A stretch of DNA of 52,912 nt from Dehalococcoidia bacterium (GTDB lineage: Bacteria > Chloroflexota > Dehalococcoidia > Lucifugimonadales > UBA3495): positions 1-52,912 of the forward strand of contig JAKUQE010000019.1 of NCBI GenBank assembly GCA_022450395.1. The letters run 5' to 3'. A program made the position numbers and the translations under genes. The notes under the pieces were generated by a model. The model did not search any database. It saw only the letters and a program-made list of their open reading frames with translations, and was not told where the DNA came from. The number at the start of each line of letters is the position of its first letter. The first letter of the stretch is position 1. Of this stretch, positions 34,681-43,669 are shown piece by piece.

Positions 34681-36000
34681 TTAATCTCGGAGAACCTTAT
34701 TGAGACGTGATTTGGCAACACTTCTGATTTTTCCTATCCCGGTGCCATGGTAGTGTTTCGTGTCATAGCGGTGGATAAACTCTTCCAATCTTTTAGGAGT
34801 CTCTAACCCACCGATTAACTCCTGAAGGGTTTTCACTTCTAGATTGTCATTTGCTAAAGCTAAAATTCGGCCTAGGACACTGTAACACTCGAGCCTCAAT
34901 TGCCAAGTGTCGAGGACACCCACTGCCCGTAATGCAGAGCCATGCACGATATCGTTGCGGCGATTGTAAAACCCACGAATCCCAGCAGGATTGAGGTCAC
35001 CGCCTAGAAGGTTGTATCTCAACTCTATAAGGTCACCTTTTGTCCTCCCAACTTCGTTGGGCAACAACATTACCTCTAGCGCTGTGCATAAGTCCACGAT
35101 TTTGTGAGCATGATCATGGTGAAGGACGCTACCTGAAATCCATTGCACGGCACGGAGCAACCTGCGTTGGATATCAGGCTGCAACGCGTTGGACACGATT
35201 TCATCAAATGGCGCCCTTTTTAACCCAGCTCGTATCGCTGGGCCAATGTCCATGACTCGGGGTCGGAATCGGTGGCTCCAGCCGCTGAGGACACGGGCAG
35301 ATGAGTCGTCAACTTTTCTTGCGGACCAGGCACCGGTCAATTGCCATTGCAGAAGCTCATCGTTAGCAGTTCGTCCGGCCAGGCCGCTTAGTGCGGCGAC
35401 TCGAATCACATCGATAGCATCTGAAACCTGCTGGAGCCCCGACTCTGAAGCGCGACCATGATTGGAACCTGATGTACGAATGTAGGCTGCGGAAATGAGT
35501 CCCTTGTGGGAAGAACCCACGTCCCACCAGTCGGTTTCTGTCGCCCAATTTACTGCCGGTGTCTTAGTCGGTTCTACAAACGTGACGGGACCGATCGAGA
35601 TGGAGTCACTTCCGATGTCCATGAACTCAATCGCGTACGCCACTTCATATTCTGACAGCGGAAGTTTTAAATTTTGACCGAACTCTTCAAGCCGTTTGTT
35701 CAAGTTTGAACGGCTAGAAAATGTCTCCGCATTCGATACTATCTGGGTGAACAATGCCCAAAAACCCTCTACGACCGCAGCATCCTCTGTATGTTGTGGG
35801 TGTAGCTCCCACCTGAGCTGATTGAGCGCATCCAAATACAGGCCCGCCAGATTTTCTCCAAGTCGGTAATAGAGAGTGGTGTAGTCGAGAGGATATGGAA
35901 GTTCTTCGGTTGGTCCAATCATAAGACCACCGCCTGTACTCTGGCTTAAAGCTTCCCGCAGGAGCTTCCTGATCGATGGCGCACAATTCAAGATAGGCAC
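34681..36000 (-). CDS. HEPN-like (ApeA-type) hypothetical protein
   Basis: A 439-residue soluble protein. The C-terminal third is helical and carries RRNDIVHG near residue 345, an R-x4-H motif as in HEPN ribonuclease domains, set in CTALEVMLLPNE and IRGFYNRRNDIVHGSALR, an arrangement seen in ApeA-like and other HEPN proteins of defence or toxin systems. The N-terminal two thirds (residues 1-260) are unrecognised. GTG start with GAGGT upstream. Lower GC than its neighbours and position beside a duplicated gene fragment suggest an acquired accessory gene. Function in defence is inference. Confidence 0.6.
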   Translation of the reverse strand: MPILNCAPSIRKLLREALSQSTGGGLMIGPTEELPYPLDYTTLYYRLGENLAGLYLDALNQLRWELHPQHTEDAAVVEGFWALFTQIVSNAETFSSRSNLNKRLEEFGQNLKLPLSEYEVAYAIEFMDIGSDSISIGPVTFVEPTKTPAVNWATETDWWDVGSSHKGLISAAYIRTSGSNHGRASESGLQQVSDAIDVIRVAALSGLAGRTANDELLQWQLTGAWSARKVDDSSARVLSGWSHRFRPRVMDIGPAIRAGLKRAPFDEIVSNALQPDIQRRLLRAVQWISGSVLHHDHAHKIVDLCTALEVMLLPNEVGRTKGDLIELRYNLLGGDLNPAGIRGFYNRRNDIVHGSALRAVGVLDTWQLRLECYSVLGRILALANDNLEVKTLQELIGGLETPKRLEEFIHRYDTKHYHGTGIGKIRSVAKSRLNKVLRD

Positions 36001-36066
36001 AAAGCTGACCTCACATTTAGTCCACCGGTACTGTTCGGCTTCGCTGATGGGGACTTTCCTAACCCC

Positions 36067-36300
36067 TTACTCTTCCGCCACCACATAATTCCTGAGCGTC
36101 CCGATGCCGCTAATCTCTACCTCGTTGGTGTCGCCGGGGACCATGTCGCCGTCGGCGCATTGGGGGTCCATCCAGATGACGTCGCCGGGGTGGAGGGTGG
36201 CGTAGTTGCTTAGCTCGTGGGTCCGGGCTACTGTGGACCAGAGATGCGCGGCATAGTATTGCGGCCAGTTACGTGGCGGGATTAAGTGGTTCCGACACAT
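36067..36300 (-). pseudogene. Fragment of a fumarylacetoacetate hydrolase-family gene
   Basis: The last about 55 residues (HELSNYATLHPGDVIWMD to NYVVAEE) duplicate the C-terminus of the intact gene at 36596-37378 at roughly 90% DNA identity over about 170 bases, while the catalytic N-terminal part is missing. The first 25 residues of the frame are unrelated. It is a decayed partial copy left of the antitoxin-like gene and marks a duplication or insertion boundary. Confidence 0.75.
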
Positions 36301-36318
36301 TCGTGCCGGAACTGGAAG

Positions 36319-36507
36319 CTACCATCCTTGCTGTCGCTCTTGGATGATAAGGTCACTCAAAGAGATGCCTTCTAGTTTTCGGCTTAAGATTGCCCTAAGT
36401 TCTTCCAACGACATCGTAGGCTCACCGTACTGCGCCAAGGCTTTGTGGGCAAGCTTGGTGGCCCTCGCTACTTTGGCAAGTGTACGTTTTGAGTCGAGTT
36501 CACTCAT
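36319..36507 (-). CDS. Small antitoxin-like protein
   Basis: A 62-residue protein from the ATG at 36507, which has AAGGA upstream (17 more residues are open). The helical C-terminus (SLEELRAILSRKLEGISLSDLI then ERQQGW) resembles the toxin-binding end of short VapB/Phd-like antitoxins. No toxin gene is adjacent; only the hydrolase fragment follows. May be an orphan antitoxin in the accessory island. Confidence 0.45.
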   Translation of the reverse strand: MSELDSKRTLAKVARATKLAHKALAQYGEPTMSLEELRAILSRKLEGISLSDLIIQERQQGW

Positions 36508-36595
36508 TCTGCGTTCCTTGATGTCGACAAACCTAGGTTCAAATAATCTATATTCCAATTATATCCTATGTTGAACAATTGATTTCATCCTCCCC

Positions 36596-37378
36596 CTACT
36601 CCTCCGCCACCACGTAGTTCTTCAGCGTCCCGATGCCGCTGATCTCTACCTCGATGGTGTCGCCGGGGACCATGTCGCCGTCGGCGCCTTGGGTGCCCAT
36701 CCATATCACGTCGCCGGGGTAGAGGGTGGCGTAGTTGCTTAGCTCGTGGATCCACTCGGCGGCGGACCAGATCTGCTCCGATGAGGAGAAGTCTTCCCAG
36801 ACAATGCCGTTGTGGCGGACGATTATCCGGAAGGCCGTCGGGTCCAGCCCGGTAACGATCCACGGCCCCATCGGCTTCCAGGTGTCGCAGTTCTTGCTGC
36901 GGAACATGGTCCGGTCCTCCTGCTGCCAGGGACGCTGAGAGATGTCGTTGCCGATGGTGTAGCCGAAGACGTAATCCAGGGCCTCGTCCACCGAAACCTT
37001 GCGGGCCTTCTTGCCGATGACCACCGCCAGTTGCCCCTCGGGTTGCACCGCGCCTGAGCAGTCTTTCGGCACGACGATATTCTCTTCCGAGCCGATGATG
37101 GCGTGGACCGAACGGTAGTTGGGAGAGGGCCGGTCCGGGTAGCTGGGGGGCGTGCCCCGGCGGGCGGCCATTCCCTCGACATGCCCCCGGTGGTTGGGTC
37201 CGGCGGCGTAGAGCATGCCAGGAATCACCGGCGCCAGCAGTCTCACCTGGCTCAGTTGATGAGTTGTGGCGGTGACTGTGTGCTCGTCTAACGGGCTGCC
37301 GGAAACCTCGGTGACAACGTCCCCTTCGACGATGCCGAAGCTGATTTTTTGGCCGGATTGAAAGCGGCACCAGATCAT
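36596..37378 (-). CDS. Fumarylacetoacetate hydrolase family protein
   Basis: A 260-residue FAH-fold enzyme. The metal and substrate site is seen in YAAGPNHRGHVEG near residue 58, VPKDCSGAVQPEGQLAVVIGKKA near 100-120 (Glu metal ligand), YVFGYTIGNDISQRPWQ near 140 and the C-terminal TLYPGDVIWMGTQGADG. Family members hydrolyse or decarboxylate beta-diketo and oxalo acids (acylpyruvases, 2-hydroxyhepta-diene-dioate isomerases). ATG with AGGAG upstream. With RraA and hydroxyacid dehydrogenase it forms a minus-strand catabolic group; a truncated copy lies downstream. Confidence 0.88.
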   Translation of the reverse strand: MIWCRFQSGQKISFGIVEGDVVTEVSGSPLDEHTVTATTHQLSQVRLLAPVIPGMLYAAGPNHRGHVEGMAARRGTPPSYPDRPSPNYRSVHAIIGSEENIVVPKDCSGAVQPEGQLAVVIGKKARKVSVDEALDYVFGYTIGNDISQRPWQQEDRTMFRSKNCDTWKPMGPWIVTGLDPTAFRIIVRHNGIVWEDFSSSEQIWSAAEWIHELSNYATLYPGDVIWMGTQGADGDMVPGDTIEVEISGIGTLKNYVVAEE

Positions 37379-37410
37379 GGTCTTTCTCCTGTCATGGGGA
37401 AGATTATGTT

Positions 37411-37599
37411 GTTGGGGGGTGGAAATCCCCCCAACCCCCCTTTACGAAAGGGGGGCGAGGCGGAATACGGCGGTATAGATCTGATTACATCTGCGGGCTT
37501 GGCGTTTTGGACAGTTTAGGGTATGCATCGGATTCACGATAGCTGTGAATAGGAGAACCCCCCCAACCCCCCTTTATAAAGGGGGCGAGGGGGGATTTG
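37411..37599. repeat. Two C-rich palindromic elements
   Basis: First copy: GTTGGGGGG (37411-37419) pairs with CCCCCCAAC (37427-37435), overlapping CCCCCCTTTacgAAAGGGGGG (37435-37455). Second copy: the same AACCCCCCTTTATAAAGGGGG type at about 37557-37599. Both lie in the 265-base gap between the FAH and RraA genes, which otherwise shows nothing. The strands form alternative hairpins. Confidence 0.75.
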
Positions 37600-37643
37600 G
37601 TACGCCTCGATTCGCACACGCCCGATTTAGGGCAAACACCGGC

Positions 37644-38330
37644 CTAATACGGCCTGGTGATCTTGGCATTTTCCTTCAACGCTTCCATGGAGAAGTCGCT
37701 GGACTGGCACAGATCGATAATCATTTTCTCGTAGTCGGCGATGGTCTTCACCTTGTCGGGGATCTGGTCGGCAATACCGAAGGGGATGGACGTGACGCCG
37801 TGCTTGTCGCCATGAAGAAGGTCGCCGGTCTTCACGGTTAGTCCGCCGACAGTCACCGGTATGCCAATCTCAACTAGGTGAACGTAGGCATGGGATACCG
37901 ATACCTCTTTGGCGAAGAACCGGAACCCCAGAGCGTGCGCCTCGTCCAAGTCCCTCACCGTGCCATCCGTAGCCACGCCAACGGCGCCCAATGCTTTGTG
38001 GATGTTGCCCTGTACCTCGCCCCAATACGCTCCCATGGGAGGGGTGTCGATGTCGTGGAGAACGATGAATCGAGGCTCGGGCACTGACGCGATCAGGTCC
38101 CACCAGTCTTCCCGGGACACGTTGCGTCCTTCTTGCCGAACAGCGCTGATCACGCCGGTAACGGCATACCCCACCACCGGGGGCAGGTCCTGGAACACAC
38201 CCTTGATCTCCGGCAGCATGAACCCCTCGTTCTTGGGCTGCACGTTGAACCCTTCGATGGCGTTGCAGATGCTGGGGCAGTCTATCTCGCTGAGCGTTTT
38301 TATAAGCTCGGGACTGATTGTCTGATACAA
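37644..38330 (-). CDS. RraA-family protein (HMG/CHA aldolase-like)
   Basis: A 228-residue RraA-fold protein. The conserved core GEVQGNIHKALGAVGVATDGTVRDLDEAHALGF-type block lies near residue 110-140 (substrate and Mg site G-x-x-x-D-G-x-x-R-D), followed by VGGLTVKTGDLLHGDKHGV. Members are 4-hydroxy-4-methyl-2-oxoglutarate aldolases or oxaloacetate decarboxylases, or RNase E regulators in proteobacteria. The TTG start has a strong AGGAGGTGA upstream. Its place between FAH and 2-hydroxyacid dehydrogenase genes favours a keto-acid lyase. Confidence 0.85.
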   Translation of the reverse strand: MYQTISPELIKTLSEIDCPSICNAIEGFNVQPKNEGFMLPEIKGVFQDLPPVVGYAVTGVISAVRQEGRNVSREDWWDLIASVPEPRFIVLHDIDTPPMGAYWGEVQGNIHKALGAVGVATDGTVRDLDEAHALGFRFFAKEVSVSHAYVHLVEIGIPVTVGGLTVKTGDLLHGDKHGVTSIPFGIADQIPDKVKTIADYEKMIIDLCQSSDFSMEALKENAKITRPY

Positions 38331-38424
38331 GAGTCACCTCCTGGAATTTGACGTGTGAGATTCTGGTAAAGCGGGGCCGGCCATGGCCGAAACTCTCCGA
38401 AATGTCGCTGCTAAAGCGGTCTAG

Positions 38425-38445
38425 CCCCCCTTTCGTAAAGGGGGG
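38425..38445. repeat. C-rich palindrome
   Basis: CCCCCC TTTcgtAAA GGGGGG, a near-perfect hairpin of the same family as the two copies at 37411-37599, between the hydroxyacid dehydrogenase stop and RraA. Confidence 0.75.
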
Positions 38446-38458
38446 TTGGGAGGATTTC

Positions 38459-39424
38459 CTACTCCGGCGTGACCAGGGACTCGGCTTCTTCCCCGGAAAG
38501 CAACTTCGCGATGTTGTAGTAGGCGAAGTCGGCGGCCCGCTGGGTCGACTCTTCGCCGGGACCGGCCATATGGGGCGTGATGACCACGTTGTCCAGGTCG
38601 AACAGGGGGTTGTCCACTGGAGTAGGCTCTACCTCCAGGACGTCTAGGCCCGCCGCCGCGATCTTGTGCTGGGACAGCGCCCGATGCAACGCCGCCTCGT
38701 CGACCACCGGGCCGCGGCAGCAATTTACCAAGAAGGCATCGGGTTTCATCATTTCCAGTTCCCGGTCGGAGATCATGCCCCGCGTCCGGCGAGTCAGGGG
38801 GACGTGCAATGTGACGATGTCCGACTCCCTCAGCAGTTCGTCCAACTCCACCGGTTGCACGTTCAGTTCTTCCTGCACTTCCTGGGGAATGTCAACGACG
38901 TCGTAGTAGATCGTTTTGGTGTCGAATCCCTTGAGCCGTTTGGCCACCTGCTTGCCGATGCGGCCCATGCCGACGATGCCGATGGTTTTGTCGGTGATCT
39001 CCTTCACCCGGTATTTATCCATTCCGGTCTTCCAGGTCTTTTGTTTCATCGTCAGGTCGTACTGGTGCCACAGGTTGCCGCTGAGGCTGATCATCATGGC
39101 GATGGTGTGCTCCGATACGGCGATGGCGTTGGCCCCGCCGTTGTTGGCCACCAGGATACCCATTTCCAGTATGGCCGCCAGATCCAGCATGTCGTAACCG
39201 GCGCTCAGGGTCTGGATTATCTTGACGTTGGGACATTGCTTTAGGACGTCCACGGAGACCTTGCTGGTAATCATGGCCGACACGTCGCGGCACAAAGCCG
39301 CTTGTTCATCGTCGGACAGACTGGGGTCCACCAAGACGATCTCCACGTCGTCCGGCGCTTCGCTGATCATGAAGTCGGCGCGCTCGCCCGGGGGGCTGAA
39401 ATACGCCACTTTCGCAGTGGGCAT
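38459..39424 (-). CDS. D-2-hydroxyacid dehydrogenase
   Basis: A 321-residue D-isomer-specific dehydrogenase. NAD-binding IGIVGMGRIGKQVAKRL near residue 148, substrate-binding LSAGYDMLD and NGGANAIAVSEHTI, the catalytic Arg in NCCRGPVVDEAAL near 232, Glu in LDVLEVEPTP and His in NVVITPHMAG near 280. It oxidises or reduces glyoxylate-, phosphoglycerate- or similar 2-oxo acids; the exact substrate is unclear. ATG with AGGAGG upstream. First gene of the FAH/RraA group. Confidence 0.9.
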   Translation of the reverse strand: MPTAKVAYFSPPGERADFMISEAPDDVEIVLVDPSLSDDEQAALCRDVSAMITSKVSVDVLKQCPNVKIIQTLSAGYDMLDLAAILEMGILVANNGGANAIAVSEHTIAMMISLSGNLWHQYDLTMKQKTWKTGMDKYRVKEITDKTIGIVGMGRIGKQVAKRLKGFDTKTIYYDVVDIPQEVQEELNVQPVELDELLRESDIVTLHVPLTRRTRGMISDRELEMMKPDAFLVNCCRGPVVDEAALHRALSQHKIAAAGLDVLEVEPTPVDNPLFDLDNVVITPHMAGPGEESTQRAADFAYYNIAKLLSGEEAESLVTPE

Positions 39425-39589
39425 ACCTGAATCCTCCTGAATTTATGGGCTGAGATATTGGGCTTGAACACCCTGCATTATAGCTTTAGGTCCGATGATG
39501 TCAAAAGAATGTGGCCGCGCCTATTGCCGAGGCGTTGGGCGGCAGGTATATTCGGTAGCAACGGCTCCGATGTCACAGGGAGGTAAGCC

Positions 39590-40804
39590 TTGCCGGACTC
39601 GGCTCTAGGTGATGTTAAAGTCCTGGACCTGACCAACTTGATCGCCGGACCTTACTGCACGAAGCTGCTGGCCGACTACGGCGCGGAGGTCATCAAGGTG
39701 GAGCGTCCAGGAGTTGGCGACGGCGCACGGCGGCTTGGGCCGTTCCCCGGAGACGTCCCCCATGGTGAGAAGAGCGGTCTTTTCCTCCACCTGAATACCA
39801 ACAAACAGAGCATAACGCTGGACCTGAAGACCGAGGCCGCGCGCGCCGTTATCCGGGAGTTGGTTAAGGAAACGGACATTGTGGTGGAGAGCTTTCGTCC
39901 CGGAACGATGGCTCGTTGGGGACTGGACCACGATACTCTTCGATCCATAAACCCCACTCTGGTGATGACCTCCGTCTCCAACTTCGGCCAGACCGGCCCG
40001 TACCGGGATTTCCGGATGGCCGAAGTGATGGTCTATGGCATGGGGGGCGAGATGTACTCCACTGGCATCGCCGAGCGGGAGCCGGTCAAACTGGGCGTGA
40101 ATGTTCTCCTTTACCAGGCTGGGGCCACCGCATCGGTTGCGACCATGGGCGCTCTGTTCGCGGCTAGAGATCAGGGGATCGGCCAACATGTGGACGTGTC
40201 CATCATGGAAACCCAGGTGGGGTCCATCGACCGGCGGATGAGTACGTTGATCGGTTATCAATACAGCGGTGACATCACGGGCCGGAGTCCTCTGGGCAGT
40301 GGGGGCGGTTACCCCTACGGCGCGATTCCTTGCAGCGACGGGTATCTGGAAATTTCAGCGGGACGCAATTATTTCCCCCGTGTGGTGAGCATGTTGGGGT
40401 CTCCCGCCGAATTGCAAGACCCCAAGTGGTACGCGCCCGGCGCTCAGTCCGATCCCGAACTGAAGGAAGAGTTCGACACGATGATTCTGACTTGGTCCTT
40501 GGAGCACACCAAGTCGGAGGCCTGGGCCATCGCTCAAGAATCCAGAGTGATCAGCGCGCCATTGAATACGATGGAGGAGTTGGCCGAAGATACTGAATTC
40601 AACAGCCGGGGCGCTTTCGTTGAGATCGACCATCCGGTGGCGGGGACACTGAACTACCCAGCGCGCCCATTCATCATGAACGACTCGCCCTGGTCCATCC
40701 GCCGGCCGGCCCCTCTGCTGGGACAACACAACATGGAGATTCTCAATCGGCTGGGTTACAGCAACGGCGATGTCGTGCGACTTCGGCAGCAGGGAGCGAT
40801 CTAG
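39590..40804 (+). CDS. CaiB/BaiF CoA-transferase family protein, Asp-less
   Basis: A 404-residue class III CoA-transferase fold: VLDLTNLIAGPYCTKLLADYGAEVIKVERPG at the N-terminus, SVSNFGQTGPYRDFR, GQHVDVSIMET and a terminal APLLGQHNMEIL. By pattern alignment, the position of the catalytic Asp of formyl-CoA transferase (GDSNTG) falls on Leu in NVLLYQAGATAS, so it may not form the acyl-enzyme itself. TTG start with GGGAGG upstream. Three bases separate it from a second family member that keeps the Asp; the two may form a heteromer. Confidence 0.88.
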   Translation: MPDSALGDVKVLDLTNLIAGPYCTKLLADYGAEVIKVERPGVGDGARRLGPFPGDVPHGEKSGLFLHLNTNKQSITLDLKTEAARAVIRELVKETDIVVESFRPGTMARWGLDHDTLRSINPTLVMTSVSNFGQTGPYRDFRMAEVMVYGMGGEMYSTGIAEREPVKLGVNVLLYQAGATASVATMGALFAARDQGIGQHVDVSIMETQVGSIDRRMSTLIGYQYSGDITGRSPLGSGGGYPYGAIPCSDGYLEISAGRNYFPRVVSMLGSPAELQDPKWYAPGAQSDPELKEEFDTMILTWSLEHTKSEAWAIAQESRVISAPLNTMEELAEDTEFNSRGAFVEIDHPVAGTLNYPARPFIMNDSPWSIRRPAPLLGQHNMEILNRLGYSNGDVVRLRQQGAI

Positions 40805-40807
40805 GAA

Positions 40808-42106
40808 ATGCCTAAGTTGCCATTGGAAGGAATCAGGGTACTTGACATAACGGTGGTATGGGCCGGACCGTACTGCACGTCATTTCTCGCCGATCTGGGC
40901 GCCGAAGTGATCAGGATCGAGTCTCTCAACACCTTCGTTCCCTTAGGACGAGGACCCATGGCGCACCCCACGGTGGAAGACCTCAAGGGGATGTCTCCTT
41001 GGGCCGGAGCCATGCCCGGCCGGGTGCCCGGCGCCCGTCCTTGGAACCGGTATCCCATATTCAATGCCCACGCCCGGAACAAACTGGGCATGACCCTGGA
41101 CTTTTTCCGGCCCGGCGGCATGGACATCTTTAAACGTCTGGTCAAGATCAGCGACGTTTTCGTGGAGAACAATCCCACATCCACCATGGAGAAACTGGGC
41201 ATTTCTTACTCGTTGCTCCAGGAGCAGAACCCCGGCATCATCATGCTGCGCATGCCCGCCTACGGTAACACTGGCGCTTACCGGAACCACCGGGCCTATG
41301 GTCTGCACATCGAGGGAGTGATCGGCCACACCCTGCAGCGGGGCTATGCCGACATGGACCCGTCGGCCAACAGCACGGTTTTGATGTCTGATGCCGCCGG
41401 TGGGACTCAGGGGGCGTTCGCCGTCCTGGCGGCGCTGCACCACCGGAAACGCACCGGCAGAGGCCATCTGATCGAGCTGTCCCAGGCGGAGAACACGTTG
41501 CCCTTTATGGGACAGTCCTTCATGGACTTCTCGATGAACGGCCGCAACGCCAGCACACTGGGCAACCGTCATCCGTATGCCGTTCAGGGTTGCTATCCAT
41601 GCAAAGGAGATGACCGATGGGTGACGATCACCCTTTTCGACGACAAGGACTGGGCCGCCTTCGTTCAAGCCATGGGTAATCCGGACTGGTGCCGGGAAGA
41701 CAGATTCGCCGGCGCCATCTCCCGCTACCGTCACCACGATGAATTGGATCGGTATATCGCCCAATGGACTGAACAGCTAGAGTCTTATGACGTGATGCGG
41801 CTGCTTCAAAGCGTGGGCGTCGCCGCCGGTCCGGTCATGGACCAACGGGACGCTTATGAAGACCCACACTTGAATGAACGCGAGGTGTTCGAAGAGGTAT
41901 ACCAGGAGGACACGGGCACCCACCGCTATCCCGGCGCGCCCTACAAGATGTCCGAGACGCCCATCAAGATTCGGCGAGGACCCTTGCGTCTGGGTGAAGA
42001 CAACGAATACATCTACAAGACGCTCCTGGATTGCAGCGACGAAGAATACGCCGAGCTGGAAGCTCAAGGCCACATCGGGATGGATTACCCGGAGGACATG
42101 CCGTAG
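40808..42106 (+). CDS. CaiB/BaiF CoA-transferase family protein, Asp-containing
   Basis: A 432-residue class III CoA-transferase. GIRVLDITVVWAGPYCTSFLADLGAEVIRIES at the N-terminus, RMPAYGNTGAYRNHRAYG near residue 150, the likely catalytic Asp in VLMSDAAGGTQGAFAVLAAL near residue 198, then RGHLIELSQAE. It transfers CoA between organic acids. ATG start three bases after the previous gene's stop. It probably pairs with that Asp-less paralogue. Substrate unknown. Confidence 0.9.
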   Translation: MPKLPLEGIRVLDITVVWAGPYCTSFLADLGAEVIRIESLNTFVPLGRGPMAHPTVEDLKGMSPWAGAMPGRVPGARPWNRYPIFNAHARNKLGMTLDFFRPGGMDIFKRLVKISDVFVENNPTSTMEKLGISYSLLQEQNPGIIMLRMPAYGNTGAYRNHRAYGLHIEGVIGHTLQRGYADMDPSANSTVLMSDAAGGTQGAFAVLAALHHRKRTGRGHLIELSQAENTLPFMGQSFMDFSMNGRNASTLGNRHPYAVQGCYPCKGDDRWVTITLFDDKDWAAFVQAMGNPDWCREDRFAGAISRYRHHDELDRYIAQWTEQLESYDVMRLLQSVGVAAGPVMDQRDAYEDPHLNEREVFEEVYQEDTGTHRYPGAPYKMSETPIKIRRGPLRLGEDNEYIYKTLLDCSDEEYAELEAQGHIGMDYPEDMP

Positions 42107-42188
42107 AGCCTACTGATAGAAAACGGCGTATTCAACCTGACAAGTGTTTCCAGGGAACCTTTCGACCCTGCCATTCGTATGTAACCTG

Positions 42189-43310
42189 ATGACCCGCCAA
42201 AATTTCCCCATCACCAAATTGAAGTGGCCCGCGTGGCTCGCCTTGTTGTTAATCTTCGCGGCTTGCGCGACGTCCGCACCACCCGGGAATCTTACCTCGG
42301 TACAGCGGGATTCCCAACCACCGCGGCTCCCTCGGCAAGCCGCCGAAGTCGCCGAAGCTTCCTCACCCATCGGTGAACCTCCGGCACAGACCGATTTCAC
42401 CACGCCCGTAAGTATGCCTGAGACGGCCGCCTTCACCCCATCTCCTCAGATCCCGCCGATTGAGATTAATTCCGGTCCGCCAAACCTAGATAACCATGTT
42501 CCAATCGACGAGGCAGCGCCGGAAGCGGTGGTCTCGAACGCCGCGCCGGTCTTCCCCACCGAACCACCTTTCGCTTCCACCCCCGCTATTGTTGTTACAC
42601 CGCCGCCCGCAACGCCCGTGGCCGTTGCGGTGGACCTGCCGATTGCGCCACTGCTGACAGAAACTCCCGCTCCTCTGCCTACGGCGGTTCTCCAGCGAGA
42701 CACCGAGGATAAACTGCGGGAGGAGAATTCGGTGGCGGAAGCCAGCCCAATACCCACGGCGGTGGCTATCGCCGTTGAGCCGGCTCTGACGCCGTTACCA
42801 GATCCGGCGCAGGCTAGCGTCACTGAACCCATAGCCGTGGTGGATGCCCCCGAAGATTCCGCCAGCGCACACCGCTTCGTGTTGCCCAGTGCCCAAGGTA
42901 AACAGGTCTCTTTGGACGATTACCTGGTTCGGGGCAACGTCGTCCTGATTTTTTATCGGGCCTTCTGGTGAGTCTATTGCCGAGCGCAACTGGTGGAGTT
43001 GCAAGGGGATTACGATCTGATCAAGAGTCTGGAGGCGGATATCTTGGCCATCAGCACCGACGATCTTTCCGGCGCTGCTTTTGCGGTTGATGGATTGGGT
43101 CTGGAGTTCCCTATCCTTTACGACCCCGAAGCCTCGGTCGTCAAGAAGTACGGCGTTTTCAATCTGCTGGGCGACCGCATGGCTGCCCCCGCCACATTTT
43201 TGCTAGATCGGACTGGCAAGGTTCAATGGCAATACGTAGGGAAGAGCATCAACGACCGCCCATCCAACCGGGAGATTATCAGGAGACTCACTGATTTGGC
43301 GGAGGGGTAG
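42189..43310 (+). CDS. Peroxiredoxin-like selenoprotein lipoprotein (UGA = Sec)
   Basis: Read through the TGA at 42969-42971 this is a 373-residue protein with U261. The ATG at 42189 opens a lipoprotein signal (LALLLIFAAC); a GTG at 42144 is an alternative. Residues about 35-225 are a low-complexity Pro/Ala/Thr/Val linker. Residues about 229-373 are an AhpC/TSA thioredoxin fold: VVLIFYRAFW, then U-V-Y-C-R-A-Q-L (family norm FWCPYCRAQL), ADILAISTDD, LEFPILYDPEASVVKKYGV and APATFLLDRTGKVQWQYVG. Selenocysteine replaces the peroxidatic cysteine and a resolving Cys follows at +3. A SECIS hairpin follows. It would reduce peroxides or thiols on the outer face of the membrane. Confidence 0.9.
42972..43002 (+). 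promoter_or_regulatory. SECIS element of the peroxiredoxin-like gene
   Basis: Twenty bases after the UGA a loop GGUGG (42992-42996) is closed by a perfect 6-bp stem GCAACT/AGTTGC (42986-42991 with 42997-43002). Loop with two leading G, size and spacing are as in bacterial SECIS elements. Confidence 0.85.
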
Positions 43311-43377
43311 AGGCGGGCAAATTTGCGCAATTGATGCTGTGCATACAGAAGACAACCCGAATCGCGAGTGGCAATCG

Positions 43378-43593
43378 CTAGTTCCGCAGCTCTTCCAGCA
43401 GGTTCCAGCCGTCGGTGGACTCGCCTTTATTGGCTTGAGCGATGGCAGCTTCGAGCCGAGACGTTTCTTCCGGCGTTAGGCTGAATTGCTCATCTTCATC
43501 CGCTACTAAGAGGGTCACGATATCGCCTTCATTCAGAGACCCTTCGGGCAGGTCCAAGCGGCCGTTGATGTATTTCGCTGTTAGGATTTTCAT
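43378..43593 (-). CDS. Antitoxin-like small protein, no adjacent toxin
   Basis: A 71-residue protein. The N-terminal beta part (KILTAKYINGRLDLPEGSLNEG then DIVTLLV) has the AbrB/DUF104-like look of antitoxins, and the helical C-terminus (LTPEETSRLEAAIAQANKGE, WNLLEELR) matches the toxin-neutralising end of RelB/Phd-like proteins. No toxin gene follows within the next 70 bases; HerA comes after the gap. Probably an orphan antitoxin or a regulator. Confidence 0.6.
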   Translation of the reverse strand: MKILTAKYINGRLDLPEGSLNEGDIVTLLVADEDEQFSLTPEETSRLEAAIAQANKGESTDGWNLLEELRN

Positions 43594-43669
43594 ACTACTA
43601 TTTTAACAACGCACCCGGTTCCGGTGCTAGGAGCTGTCAACCTCAATTTTCGTTGAAACCTTTTTTGGC

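Noticed and set aside
42993-43310. Separate small thioredoxin-like gene starting at an internal ATG/GTG
   Set aside because: It lacks the first strand and the redox motif, which lie upstream across the UGA. It is the C-terminal half of the selenoprotein.
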